Origin: Ustulina deusta
Lineage: Eukaryota; Ascomycota; Sordariomycetes; Xylariales; Xylariaceae
Direction of reading: 5' to 3'
Assembly (NCBI GenBank): GCA_023159155.1
Contig: JAJNNX010000050.1
Coordinates: forward strand, 62,001 to 126,000
Length of the DNA stretch: 64,000 nucleotides
Each line of letters opens with the position of its first letter. Positions within the stretch are counted from its first letter, which is position 1. Shown here piece after piece: positions 1 through 12,204 of the stretch. The notes under the pieces were generated by a model, which worked only from the letters and a program-made list of their open reading frames with translations, ran no database searches and had not been told where the DNA came from. The translations under genes and the position numbers were made by a program.

Positions 1-142
1 AACGTTCCCCCCCGCCTTTAGAAATATATGTTCACGACATTCGTGAAATATAGCACCACAATATCTCAACGTGAAACCATTCACTACCTTCATGATACCG
101 TCGGATCTATCTGATCACGACTCGTAACTCACCTCCACCTCA

Positions 143-1287
143 TCAAGCCGGTAGATTATTCCAAATAGCATAACTCAGCGTCTCATTAGGTGCAATCCAC
201 CGCTTCAAGTCCGGCTTGGCGCGGATGATCAAATCAGCCACCATGCGTCCAAAGACGACCTCTCCATACGGATTCAGATGCGTCATGTCGGCACGGTCGT
301 CGCCCCAATTATACGCCCACGCAGCGTCGCGGCCGATGGCGTCGATGTACGCGAGGCTCGCGGCGTTGAGGTCGATGATAATTGAGCCTGTCGCCTCGGC
401 TGCTTGGATCGCCGCTAGACGCTCGTTGTGCAGGGAGTCCGTGGCGTTGTGCGGGTCGTCGGGGAAGACGCGACGCGTGAGAGAGGATACGAGGAGCTTT
501 TTAGAGCGTTTTATGTGATCAGTCGGATATACATAGGTTGGGATATAAGCCAAGCCAAGACCGAGTTTCTCGGGCTTTCTTGTCGACGGGATAATATGGT
601 CAGCGTATACGTACTGCTGCACCGCCTAGCGATTTCACTTCGTTGGCAAAGTTGATCAAGTTCTGTTGGTACACACTATTCGAAATCGGAGCCAGTTAGC
701 CAGTCTGTCGGTGATGGATGACACGACGTAGACGGCAGCAGCTTCAAAAATGTAAGAAGAGTATGACAGACGCGCCAGGGCACAGGCTCTACAAGGAATG
801 AAGGAGTATATGACTTGGGCACGCCTACTCAAATGGAACATTATTCTCGGGCTTCTGGTCGTTATGTCCAAACTATGATTTAGTTGTCAGCTTAAATCTC
901 CTAAGAACACCACAGCCATATCCCACCCGTTCATAAGTCTCTCTGTAGCTCGCAGCCCCCCCGCTCACTTACACTGATAGTAACGTAACAATCATATGCC
1001 ACCGCATACTCTTTCAAATACGCAGTGAGATTGGCCCATCTGCCCTCGGCAACGAACGACGCCGTCGTGGCGCCGCTGAGGCCGAAGTTGATGCCCCAAG
1101 CGGGCTGAAGAAGAGGAGCGAGAAGCCCATCGCCCCAACCGCCATCGACGGCCGTCGTCGAATCGCCTGCGAGGAAGAACGCCGGGGGGTTCCTGCGTCC
1201 GTGATTTACCGGTATACTCGCCGCGGTGGCGGAGGCTGTTAGGATGATGAGGGAACGTAAAGCCGTCTTGATCTGGAAGAAGCCCAT
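143..1287 (-). CDS. Secreted SGNH/GDSL esterase, CE12 rhamnogalacturonan acetylesterase-like
   Basis: Exons 973-1287, 829-872, 615-675 and 143-496 join in frame to about 257 residues. The start was chosen because Met at 1287 opens a signal peptide (residues 1-23); the open frame continues upstream but without sense. All SGNH blocks are visible: GDS with nucleophile Ser43, the Gly block near INFGLSG, FGHND at 106-110, and DMTH with Asp210 and His213. The exon 2/3 junction rebuilds an Asp codon in NVPFDVYQQNL, and 3/4 gives GGAALLVSSLTRR, both as in the family. Family knowledge: these enzymes remove acetyl groups from the rhamnogalacturonan backbone of pectin outside the cell. The exact substrate is inferred; related members act on other acetylated sugars. 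Confidence 0.88.
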
Positions 1288-2041
1288 ACTTGGTGATTTG
1301 TCACTTATCACAAAATACCCATCGTATCTGAGCATATCTATAAGTCTTCGCCAATCTCGGCTGGGTATTTAGCGATATAAATAAGATTCCTTTTATATAT
1401 GTACACATGGCGGACCCGCGACACCATTGACCCATCTTCCGCAACCGCATCGCAACGTGAATAACCCGAACCATTGTTTCGCAGCAGAGAAAATTAAATA
1501 GCCCACGGCGTCTCATCCTGAGTGGCACGGGCCCCTTTACCCTGAATCCAGCCTTGGCAGATTTGGGGGATCTCACCTCGCAACATCATGGGCCGAGATA
1601 CCTATATGCAATCAATCGCATTCCCTCCCCTCTCTCCCCTCCCCCAACTGAGGTGGGAAGCTTTCCCCAGCTCCCGCCCAACTACGGAAAAATATAGGTT
1701 AGACGGCATGCCGGCGGCGACACGCTGAGTAGCGCCAATACTACTCGGACAGGTCCCAATGATCCCATGACCATGCCGTGCCAACAGGGTGCGACACCAT
1801 CAGCGGAACAGAAAAGAAGAAGGTATAAAAATCGAGCACACAACAGCACCATTTAACCAAACGTCTATTCGTTTCGCAATAGAAAATATTTTTATTATCG
1901 ATACATAAACTGCAGACATTCACGTACCGCAATTTATGAACCAAGTTTCAACGAGAGCCCCACGCCAACTAAGCATTCATCCATGCGCCAAATACTCACT
2001 TAGTTAAATATTCAGATACGACGAGATTAATCCCAAACTCT
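1288..2041. other. Intergenic, no gene seen
   Basis: Holds the 5' region of the esterase and the 3' region of the phospholipase D gene. Only short open frames without family character occur on either strand. Confidence 0.6.
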
Positions 2042-5040
2042 TCAAGCATATACGCTCTCGGTCCAAGAGTTGACCTGCAACCCGGTCTCAGCCATATTCG
2101 CGTCTTTCAAGTAGTCGAGCGGCATCCACACAAGATGGCCCTTGACTTGGTCAAGCTTCGCGCGGATGTCATCCTGCGGGAGGAATCTATCGAAGATATG
2201 GCCCGCCTTGACGCCCTTGGGAGGCAGATAGAGATTATAGTCATCGAATGTTTTAACTGAACACACACACGCACAGACGCATTAGTGAAGGGAAGGTCCT
2301 TATCTTCTAGCATGAAAGGAGCTTCTTCATCATTTGGGCACTTACCATAGTCATCGGGATCCGCATGGAACAGATGTCTAAACGTCATCGTGTTCGTCGT
2401 GGCGTTGGTAGTCCACTGCTCCCACAGCTCGTCGCTCATGGGGTCTTCGACAAACTTATAACTCTCGTCTCGGTCCCAGATATCATTCGGCGACTCTTCA
2501 CTCGGGGGTTGGGCATTAGCGTCATTGCTTGCATCGTGCTCCTGTGGCGGTAGTAAGCCCAAGTGTTCCCGCCACAGGTAGCGCCGTAAGGTAGCAGCGT
2601 GCCTGCCAGCCTCGAATGGCTGGCCATCCATCGTGCTTTGTATCTTGGCGGTATCTTCCATGACGATAGAGAGCTCACTGTCGTGGTGGCCTTCTTGGCT
2701 GCGGTCGTTCAAGTTACTTGACCCGCAAATCACGATGCGGTCATCTACAATGAGGACCTTGGCGTGAACGTAAAGCTCCTCTTGTATCCAATTATTGGCC
2801 TCTTCTTCCGGGTCACCCTCCCACAACTCATCAGAAAGCTTCCCTGTTCCAGCCATGGCATGGTGCGCCACGCTAAATGCTGATTTCGGCTCTTCGCCGC
2901 TTCGCTTCGCCTCCTCAAAGCGTTGTTTTGCTTGCGTGCTCTCCGTTGTCTCTTTTGACTCTTTCTGTTCTTCGGCCTTGCCCATATGCTTATCGCGTTG
3001 GCCCTCGACATCCGAGCTGCCGTGAATTCCGGAGCTCATAATCTCCTCGGCCTGGGCGCGTTGAACTTCCTGATATTTGACACCGGACTTTTCCTCCTGC
3101 TCCCGTATCGCAAGAGTTTTGTTGAGACGATCGTAAGATCGTAAGTTGAAAATGAATATGTGATTCGTCGGGTCAACACCTTGTGCACGAATCTGCTCGA
3201 AGATAGAGTGCTCGCCACGGCAGATCGACTTGTACTGATAGTCCATGATGGCACGCGTTCCCACAGCGGCGTCGTCACGCAAGTCACCGGCAAATCCAGG
3301 GATAGCGGGGATAATGATAATGACTCGGAACTTCCGGTCTTCCTTTCCGGCTCTGACGCATGCATCCACGATAGCACTTCCAATCGTATTGTGGATAGGG
3401 GACTGTTGGTCGCCTGTAGCCGTGATGAAGAACTGGTTTTCTATGTAAACGTAGTGTTGAGCGTTCCGGATCACCTCTTTATACGCATTTTGAATAGTGT
3501 GGTCCCTAAGCACACCACTCGACCAGTCAGCACTAGACCTGACGATCTGTGCATGGATCGTCCCTCGATTGTTGAGATTCTTTGTTTCTAGGGGGGTCAC
3601 AGGGTGAAGGACATAGTCACCGACAGGGCTAGGTGAAAATTGAAAGTTAGTAATTACTCCCAGAATAAATGAAGGTTCTGTAATCTCTAGCGAATACGTA
3701 GGGAAAGGAGATGAGACTCAGGAGTAGGCAAAAGAAGAAATAGATGCTGTCATACTGCTTGGGTCGCTGCACACCAACCAAATTTTCGTCATTCCCTTCA
3801 CGGCCTCGTAGCATGAGCCAATCAAATCCTTCACTACGCTTATACTTATCACGCTTCACGAAATTCCAGCGAAGGACAAAATGCTCGGCGATGTCATAAA
3901 CACACGGCCCTATAATGCCCATTGCCACATCGTGCCAGGGCATTCGACCGTATTCGGCTTTGCTCAGTTCATTTTGCTTCCAGTCATTGACGTTTTTGAA
4001 GTCCATGACGCGATTGTTGTTGAAGTCTTGGCCAGGCCACACTTCGTTAACAACCCCCTCAGGATGAACATCCGCGAGGGCATGCTGATGGTTGTCCCAA
4101 CGACCAAAGCACAAGTCCAGGCCGCCGATGAAGGCCATCGCATAGTCGATGACGATGAATTTCTCATGATGAGCCCAGTAGAACGTCATATCTGCAGCAT
4201 TTTCAAAGACATTGTGATCGGGGTGGCGCATGATCTTGATATTGCCGTAGCCCGGAGAGCCCTCGGGACAGAGGCTCTGAAGGGCATGTTTTGTGTGCTC
4301 AGAGTTACAGGTGAGGGCGGCCTCAACTTCGCGGTAGACGATGACGTAGATTTTTACGCCTGCCTCGGCGCGGCGTTTCAAGATGGCGTCTAGACGCCAT
4401 TCTTGGTTGAAATGCGGCGGTCTCCTTAGGAACAACTCAGGAGACAACCACCAGTCTGCAATATAAATGGTCTCTTTAGCTTGTTCTAGTGCTACCGATA
4501 CAGCCTTTGGTGGGCGGATCAGTATTATTGTTCTGTTGTTTAGATCTCGAAACTAGACCCGGGAAGGTATACGCACCCAGAAATAGTCTCTTCCATCGAC
4601 GTACCATTTGATGAGGTTGTTGTCGCGCTCGGGGAAGTATGACTTGAAGCGATGCTCCTTGGCCATCTCAGCACGCTTCTCATCACAGGCTTTCTCGTGG
4701 TCTTCATCGTGCCGATGCTGCGGATTGAACTGTAGACGAACAGGAGTAATCATGTCAGTTAGATGCTACTGAGATGCGGATATCTCAGATATTTTATATA
4801 TATTGGAAACGAGACGTACGAGATTCCCGAGTTTCCCAATTTCGTGCCTGATGCGTGTATTAGTTGGCTATAATTGAGCTCTGTTTGGATGAACTAACTA
4901 ACGTACTTTTTATGGTTGAGGGCGATCTTGGCATCCTCTAGGTGAGTGTCTTTTAATTTTTTCCTTAGTTCATGAAAGGGATGCTTCAGCTTGTCTGCGA
5001 AATTGGAGTGACTCCCATCGTGGGTGTGAGACTGGGACAT
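2042..5040 (-). CDS. Phospholipase D (fungal PLD1 type)
   Basis: Six exons: 4907-5040, 4820-4847, 4577-4729, 3756-4504, 2346-3628 and 2042-2256, giving about 853 residues. Two HxKxxxxD motifs form the active site: His218/Lys220/Asp225 in WAHHEKFIVID, and His643/Lys645/Asp650 in YVHAKVLIVDD, followed by GSSNLNDRS. The family reaction is hydrolysis of phosphatidylcholine to phosphatidic acid and choline at membranes. Between the catalytic halves (about residues 530-610) lies a highly charged, low-complexity insert rich in Glu, Lys and Ser. I see no PX or PH domain before the catalytic core, so this is the short fungal form rather than the long SPO14 form. Exon 2 is only 28 nt. Every junction keeps frame and has GT-AG ends. 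The start is the first Met, in MSQSHTHDG. Confidence 0.9.
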
Positions 5041-6773
5041 AGTAAAAAGAGGTCCAGGGAGGAGGTGGAGCTGTAGCCAGTTCGGCGATGCAAAAGGTAG
5101 GGGAATGATGATATTAACGAATCTCGTATCTAAAACAAACCCGAAAAATAATAGTAACTATTGCAGACCATCACCTAGATATAATATTCCTAGGTGTATT
5201 CTGAGGATAACGAGAGAAAAACCGTAGGTGAGTGCGCAAAGGGATGGACGATATCAGCAGGCGTAGAGGTGACGTCACAATTACAGGCTTGATTTAGTTA
5301 ACTACTAGGTAGACAAAGCAGGGTCATTTTGTGGCACTTCAAGTTCCCGCTTTCTGTGCTGTCTGTAGTGAGGGTCCATCCTCGATCCCGATGTAGCATG
5401 TAGGCGTTTTCTTATCCTAGCTAGTCGCATCGAATCTAGGTATCGAAGTGAGGTTAGGTACCTAGGTATTCTTGTTCCTTGTTGGATCTGCACGGCAAGC
5501 GACAGCAGCCCAGGCATTCTCAGCCCTCTATAAGTCAATATCATACACCAAGTGCCTGCATTTTACTGTGTCTCGATCGTAGAGGTAATGTTCCCAGTCT
5601 TAACGCTCAGGCCTGATTCATTGAGTGGATATTTGTGATACATAGAGTAGTGGACGTTGAAGTTGGGCAAGCAGACAGCTTGCGTCCTAAGACGATTTGG
5701 ATGGAGCGTCCAATGGAGGGAATACGCGGGCGCAGAACAAGGGGGTCATCAGTTTAAGGTACCAAACGAGATGGACGAGGCCGAGGATGTGAAAAGAGCC
5801 GGATCGAGTCTAAGTGTGGTACACATTATCCATGCCATCGATCACGGAGAGAGCATGGCCCAGTGCCACGACAGATGTGCCATGAGGTGATGGAGAGCTT
5901 CTCCTTCCCGGAATAGCTCATCAAGCGACGCGAGGCCGCTCTAGGAATGTGATCGGATCGGACAGTAGCATGGCCGTGTTCGAGGCTACAATTCAATGAA
6001 GCCGAGATGCCATGGCTGAGAGGTCACTATATTGGCTGCAAGATCGTTCTTGATTCGCGAGTTTAACTGATTCAACACGACGACTATATTCGCCAGTTTG
6101 TGGGCTTGCCTAGTCTGATGGTCATTTGCCACTAACTAGGCATTCGCTGTGGTTGATGATGAATGCTGATGGTGGTAAATTTTGAAGAGGAAATGGATTT
6201 CCTATAAACGGAGGGAAAGACGAGAGAAAGAGTGCTTATTCGCAGACAAGAGCCCCGCAATGGGAGCTACCGTACCTACATGGTAATTGGCGAGGTACCT
6301 GGCTAGGTAATTAGGTAATTAGGTAATTAGGTACCTAGTATACCTCCATGTAGGCAGTGTAGTTAGTAGGTACCTAAGTAGGTAGTGCAGTACGTAAGGC
6401 AGGTATAGGGTTATAGGTACCTAGGTTACAGGTAGGTATATGTAGGTAGCCACCTCCATTATGAGCGGGGTGCCCTGAAGCGAACAAGGGGGAATGAGGG
6501 GTCCCCTTCCAGTCCGGGAGCTCCCACTTGGTCCAACCAGGTACGCAAGACAACACAACACAACAACTCAAACTCGATCGACTATAGATAGACTAGACAA
6601 CCCCTGGTTCCATTGACGTCGACTGACCGCCCCTCTGCTTTGCTCCTGTCTCCTCCTGCCTCTTCCTCTTCCTGCTCCTCGCCCCAACGACGTTTATTTT
6701 CCATTTTCTCTCTTCCACAAACAAACAAACATCCACCTATTTCTCTTTTCTGCTCCTTCGAACCTCCACGACC
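5041..6773. other. Intergenic with TAGGTACCTA-type repeats
   Basis: No convincing gene. From about 6290 to 6440 the sequence is a dense run of overlapping TAGGTA, GGTACCTA and AGGTAATTAGGTA units. A short C/T-rich stretch follows at 6640-6770, immediately before the next start codon, as is common in fungal 5' untranslated regions. Confidence 0.6.
6290..6445. repeat. TAGGTACCTA-rich low-complexity run
   Basis: Visible runs include a threefold taggtaatt unit near 6302-6330 and palindromic ggtacctaggt units. The same motif occurs in many other intergenic regions of the window. Confidence 0.7.
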
Positions 6774-7618
6774 ATGTCTGCCCCAGCCGTGCCCGAGGGA
6801 GCTACGTTGCTCTCGACCTTCAGGCGTTCCTTCGTCGATGTTCCTGTCAATGCCGAGAACGACAACGCTATCTCGACCACCGAATTCCTCGATGCTGCCG
6901 AGTCCTTGACCACCATGTTTGGTACACATTTCCCCTGCCTTTCGAATACACGTCCGCCTCTAATCCAACGCCCCTAGATGCCCTCGGATCCATTGCCTTC
7001 TCGCCTGTCAAGTCCGACATGTTGGGAAATGTCAAGGTGTGCCTACAGCCGCGCCAACGGAGCTGCTCCCGTCCCTCCGGCGTCTGAACCCCGGCATTTA
7101 ACAATTCTAACCGAAAACAAGAAAATCCGTGATCGCCAGCTGGCTGCCCCCGCCGATTCCGAGACTCTCCAAGCCCTCGTTCTCAACGAGCTCAAGGCCA
7201 AGTCTCACAAGGCCACCGAAGGTCTCGTGTGGCTAGTTCGGTACATCCCCTGCCCTCTCGCCCGTCCTCGCCGCGCAATGTCCTCCAAGTGGCATGTCGT
7301 AGATACTGACTTTCGTCTCATAGAGGCCTGGACTTCACGTGCATTGCATTGAGCCAGAATTTGGCCAAGGCCGGCGAAGAACTAGCTGACTCGTTCCGTG
7401 GCGCCTACGGTGCTACCCTCAAGCCTCACCATGGTCTCCTTGTCAAACCCGTATTTTCGGCTGCCATGAGTGCCTGCCCTTACCGCAAGGATTTCTACCC
7501 CAAGCTAGGAGCTGACCAAGATGCCGTCAGTGTCGAGCTGAGGACCTACCTGGAGGCACTAGAGAAGATAGTCACCATTCTCAAGGAGTTCCAATCTCGC
7601 AAGGAGGCCAAGTGGTAA
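6774..7618 (+). CDS. het-c2: Glycolipid transfer protein, HET-C2 type
   Basis: Exons 6774-6921, 6978-7036, 7122-7240 and 7324-7618 encode about 206 residues, the usual size of a single-domain GLTP. Characteristic segments are NAISTTEFLDAAESL near the N terminus, ALGSIAFSPVKSDMLGN, KIRDRQLAAPADSETLQ, ATEGLVWLVRGLDF, and LKPHHGLLVKPVFSAAMSA with PYRKDFY; all match the HET-C2 pattern. The family moves glycosphingolipids between membranes in the cytosol. In Podospora anserina the het-c locus is polymorphic and takes part in vegetative incompatibility with NLR-like partners het-d and het-e. No such partner is visible here, so the housekeeping role is as likely. Start: the only Met giving the conserved N terminus. 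Confidence 0.95.
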
Positions 7619-8756
7619 TTATCACGGTGTCAATTCCAAAAAAACGATTGTCCTCGTGGTTCAAGCGCGTGCGGAAGGGTAGCCTTTAGATGGTTAGAGC
7701 AAATGAAAAGGATTGAATCCGGAGGGCTCGAGACGGGTATTCGAAATGAAATTACAAAACAGCAGCAGCAACCACTCCAACAACAAGAAAGAGAAGTAAT
7801 TTGAAGAGTGTGTCCTGACTCTGGGATGTGTTATCTAATAGCCGCAATCATGCCCGCTTGTTGCAATTGGATCACCTCAGTCAACTATCGTGATTCACTT
7901 GCTCTGAGCAATATGGCGGCGTCGATAGTCGAATACAGGGGCTCGAAGGATGATTTAATTTTCGTCTAGGCATCTATATGAGGATGCCTGGCTGATGAGA
8001 GTTCGCTCAGTCCACCCACATGTGTTGTGATATGAAGAACAAGTGTCGTCGGATAATTGTGAGACGCAATCTTATATCTGGACGCTATACGAGATCTATA
8101 TTACCTAGTTGACGGAGTCGTCGAGATTTGCGTCCAAAATGGGAAAATGAGCTGGCTTTGAAGTTGCACGGTATACAGACATATATGCATTTATAAGTAG
8201 GTACTTGGCACCTGAATGCAAGAAATGGATACAGATAACGCAGAGGGATAGGGACATGTACAGGCCTAAAAGAACTAGCTTTGCGAGATGAGCTCAGCCA
8301 TGTTTTTCGTTTGCATCGTCATGAACATCTGATACCTAACCCATCTCATTACGGTTAATCCAACCAACAATGCTGCTCAGTAGCGGGTGTATTACAATTA
8401 TGACAGGGGCGTGTGATTGGCTCTGTGGGGATGAAAGCTCGTATTGCTGACGGCAAGCCTCACTATCGCTCCATCACGATGGTTTCGCGCGAGGAGAATG
8501 CATACCATCATGGAAATATCATGACAATTACCGCCTCATGTTCCGCGGGGCTGCGCGGATGCAGATGGCCATGTCGCTGATCATGGTCCGGCAGACTCGT
8601 ATCGTGAACTGACATACCTGTGATATATAAAGGTCGTCGGGTTCCAGCCTGGTGGCAGACGATTTATTCACTACCAGCATCCCATTCACCTTTGAGTGTC
8701 CAGCCAGAACAACATCAACGCAACATCGCCACCGACATCGACCACACCAATCCGCC
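7619..8756. other. Intergenic, no gene seen
   Basis: 3' region of the GLTP gene and promoter of the next gene. No coding signal on either strand. Confidence 0.6.
8623..8632 (+). promoter_or_regulatory. Putative TATA box
   Basis: The sequence atatataaag lies about 125 bp before the start codon at 8757. Confidence 0.45.
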
Positions 8757-9549
8757 ATGACCATGTTCACAACTCTTCTCGCAGTTGGCGCCGCCGGCCT
8801 TGTCTCTGCTGTTCCCCTGACGTGTCGCCAGGTCATCCCGCACTACCCTCCCAACGCCCTCTCCACTGGATTCCGTCTAGTTGCGAATGTCACCGACCCC
8901 GCGACAGACCTGACCCCTTCGGTCGATGGCTGGGAGCTCCAGGGCATCCACACCGGGGCTGGAGAGAACGACGCTGTTCTTTCGTCCGAGTCCGGTAGAA
9001 TCTTCTACCACAACGGTAAGTGGCAATTCGCACACGCGCGCCGGCGTCAAGTGCTGACAACTCCCCCCAGGCACTGCCGCCGAGATCCGCTTTGGCGAGG
9101 GGAGCATCCTCAGCGATGGCGGTAGCCCCCCGTTCCCTTACGGCATCTACGTGCAGGGAGAAGACCAGTACGACGGGACCTACCCGGCCGAGCACGATGT
9201 AACCATCAACGTCGGCTCGGGCACCATCGGCGTGTCCCTCCTAGCCTTCCCGGATCCTTATTTCTACCTCACCGCCCACGCGCAGGGAACCTTCGTTGCC
9301 TGCCCACGCACCGTCCCGTACTACAACGCCGAGTACATCGTCGCGCGCTTCGCCTACGACACCTTCGACCCCGACACCGCCCTTTTTGTCCGCAATGTTC
9401 CCGAGGGCTGCACTGCCATCACCCTGATTCCTGAATGCGACACCCTGCCCGAGCTCCCCGAGGGAAGTCTTTCCAGCCACGAGTTTGCGGCTGACTCAAA
9501 GTGCTACGCAGACGTCTCTGCTATCAACTGGCCCGAGTATGGACCTTAA
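8757..9549 (+). CDS. Secreted protein of unknown function (possibly DUF7907 type)
   Basis: Exons 8757-9015 and 9071-9549 join phase 1 to about 245 residues. Met at 8757 begins an 18-20 residue signal peptide (MTMFTTLLAVGAAGLVSAVP); the open frame extends upstream, but that part lacks coding character and includes the 5' leader. The mature part has a repeated beta-strand look, a segment STGFRLVANVTDP near the start, and four or more cysteines. This layout (NVTDP, GWELQGIHTGAGEND, then a beta-rich domain) resembles a family of fungal secreted proteins of unknown function; the DUF7907 label is from memory and uncertain. No catalytic motif is visible. It is likely secreted, perhaps cell-wall associated. 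It lies between the GLTP and LPMO genes on the same strand, with its own promoter. Confidence 0.75.
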
Positions 9550-12204
9550 GGTCCGTGACAGATATCTTATCTGGGCCGCCGAACGTGGTTGCTGAAGCTA
9601 TACGAACGAGTCAGAGGGGAAAGATGGTTGGGATTGACAGGATTAGAAAAAAGTTGCACCCACCATAATACTGATAATTGTAATACACATATTTCCCGCA
9701 CCTGCGTATCTCCATCTTCGGTGCTGTGCCACAAAGGGTTTATTACATGCTTGCCCCCTCCAATCCTAGTAAGCAAGCGCACCCCTGACCATGCATATAT
9801 CGTCAGCTGTAATAGACCGTCTTTGTAAAACCAGCGAGTATCTAGCGACCGCGTCATCCCAAGACACAGATAAATTGTCTGCGGGTACATATACCGTAGA
9901 AGTTGGGTTTCGACCGAAATGTGGAATTTATCAATCGCCAACCGCCGGTCTGCAGACACTTGCCCAGGATGTTATCTCGAGGACCCAAGAGTTTGGCAAA
10001 TGAGACTTGCCATGACCGCTTCTGCGGTGGCCTACACTTTTGTGATCTTGGTGATCATAAAACCAAATAAATTCTCAGGCAAGAATTGGTAGTATACAGT
10101 ACGGGAGACCCCTGGTTCTCCATCGGTTATCCCGAATAGTGGAAAGCTGATGATAGATATCTGGAACAAGTTGAGCGACAGATGCCGCCACGCTCTCGGT
10201 TCTTATATTGAGTTTCCAGTCCTTGGTCATCCCACAGAGTGGAGCTAGCGGCACTGCATGTAACCCATGTCTTGTAAGCAACGGTATGCACGATATGCGA
10301 AATATGGTTCTGAACGTGGTTGGGTGCTTTGCGTGCTGCACGGTGACGTCTGCTCGTCGTCTGGTACCTAGAAATAGAAATTCGTACTCTCGGTAGTTAC
10401 CACTCAGAGGATGTGCAGCCACGTTGCCGCAACATGAAGACGCATTCTCCCAAGTTAACGAATGTCCGTTCATGTTAGATGTATGAGTATGACAGCGTTG
10501 CCGCTTCGACTTGATTCCATTTCTTCACCTCTTGCAAGCTAACAGCTTCCGACCGAAAGCGTTTCTGTTCTGGAAAAGCTTGTGCCGTTGCTGTTGGAAT
10601 AGCTCACTGTCCACCCAGTATCAGTAGAAATCGCGCCCAGAGCCTCGGCAATGCCGACGGTAAGTCTAGATGGCGCCATTATAAGTCATCATGAATCCTA
10701 ATTGAAATAGCTGTACACGTATACGGACCGTAGCGGTTAATATCAGGACATTTACTCTATTCTCTTTGGTGTTTACGAACAGCGACAATATCCGCTAAAC
10801 TCTTAAGAAGATATCTTACAGGGAAATTTTAGTCTCTCTAAGCTCAAACTATGTTACCGACACTCCTTGAGTTCCTCTCCCCTGTAAATCAATTCAAAGG
10901 AAAGGCTGTAAAAACCACTTGAACTAAAGATTTTGTGGGAATTTTATAGCGAAATGCCCGTGAATGGGGTGCAAATAGCATCAGGAACTCCAATTTCAAA
11001 CCCCAGACACCCCAGCTCGGAAGGTTTCCTCGACCAGCTACGCATCATTTGAAGGCGAAGTTATTGCCCTCTTCTGTAGCTCATGCGAATTCAATGCGGG
11101 TTATTGATATAATCCCTATTGGGTGTTAATACATAGCTGCCGATAAAAATAAAAATGTTTAAAAGTTGATTGACACTGTACTTGAACAGAAGTTCTGGCT
11201 ATACAAAGCCCCGATGTCATGATGCTACCTCAATCTGTCCTTGGTATCTCTATCAATCCGCATGTAGTGTAGCAATTCACAGGCAATGTCAGAACAAACT
11301 ATAACACATGCATTATATATATAGAAGACTAGCGGTAATTTTCGGCCGTTTGCCCAACGACATTAGACATCACGCATAACTGCCGGTATGCTTAACCACT
11401 TAACGAGCCCCTGGATGCGACCTAACGTAAATAGGACATACATAAAGACATTCTTTTCTAAAATGTTTTACTTTCGGAAGGCGTCCTAATACCGGCGGGG
11501 GAGTTATGTCATGGTCAGATATACAGAGGGAAACCAAGTCCGCCTATCGGCAAGACCAACAACGTTAGAAGGCTGTCTGTATAACCCCATTGCGAACAAC
11601 AATGGCGACGACTATTGGGCCCAGGTTGTTTCAAGATGGTTCCAATCTTGGAGCGGGGCGGATATCAATTGTTGAGTTTTAAAAGTTAATCCACCAACTA
11701 CCTAGATAGTATCTTTCAGGGGCACAAAATAACATGGGCAATGATGTTCCGTACTCCCAAAACAGCAATCGTCGCAATTCAGCCGTCTTGGGCGAAACGA
11801 GCTGAATCATGATTCCTTGGCGTGTATTCTCGAGTCGTCGTTATCCCATAGATGGAAGAAGACAGCAAGGCCATGCCTACTAGTCCACATGATGACGATC
11901 GTTGTGCGGAGATTGGGTTTAGGGTCAGGATTACTCATATATACTTACCGACTTCATCACCGACACGCGGCCTTGTTGCTTCCGGGGGAACGAGTCTACT
12001 CTGGTACTCGTTTTTGAATCCTTCTCATGAATGAATCATCGGAATTGAGTGTGATATAGTCCTTATATAAAGACACAACGTGATCACCACAAAGCTCAGA
12101 TCTTCATTGGGAGGAGACCGCCAGGCAGCAACCTCGAGAATAATTGCTTGAAATTCATCCTAGACTACAATTTGGCGTAGCCAGAGCAGCCTTGATCGAC
12201 AAAG
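9550..12204. other. Intergenic, 2.65 kb, no gene seen
   Basis: Short open frames (for example 9567-9959 and 10075-10473 on the minus strand) show no signal peptide, motif or exon continuation. The stretch 10500-11800 is moderately AT-rich with many stops in all frames and may be decayed sequence. Confidence 0.5.
12064..12072 (+). promoter_or_regulatory. Putative TATA box of the AA9 gene
   Basis: tatataaag lies about 135 bp before the ATG at 12205. Confidence 0.45.

Noticed and set aside
10075..10473. 132-residue minus-strand frame in the large 9.5-12.2 kb gap
   Set aside because: No recognisable motif and no supporting exon or promoter; likely chance.
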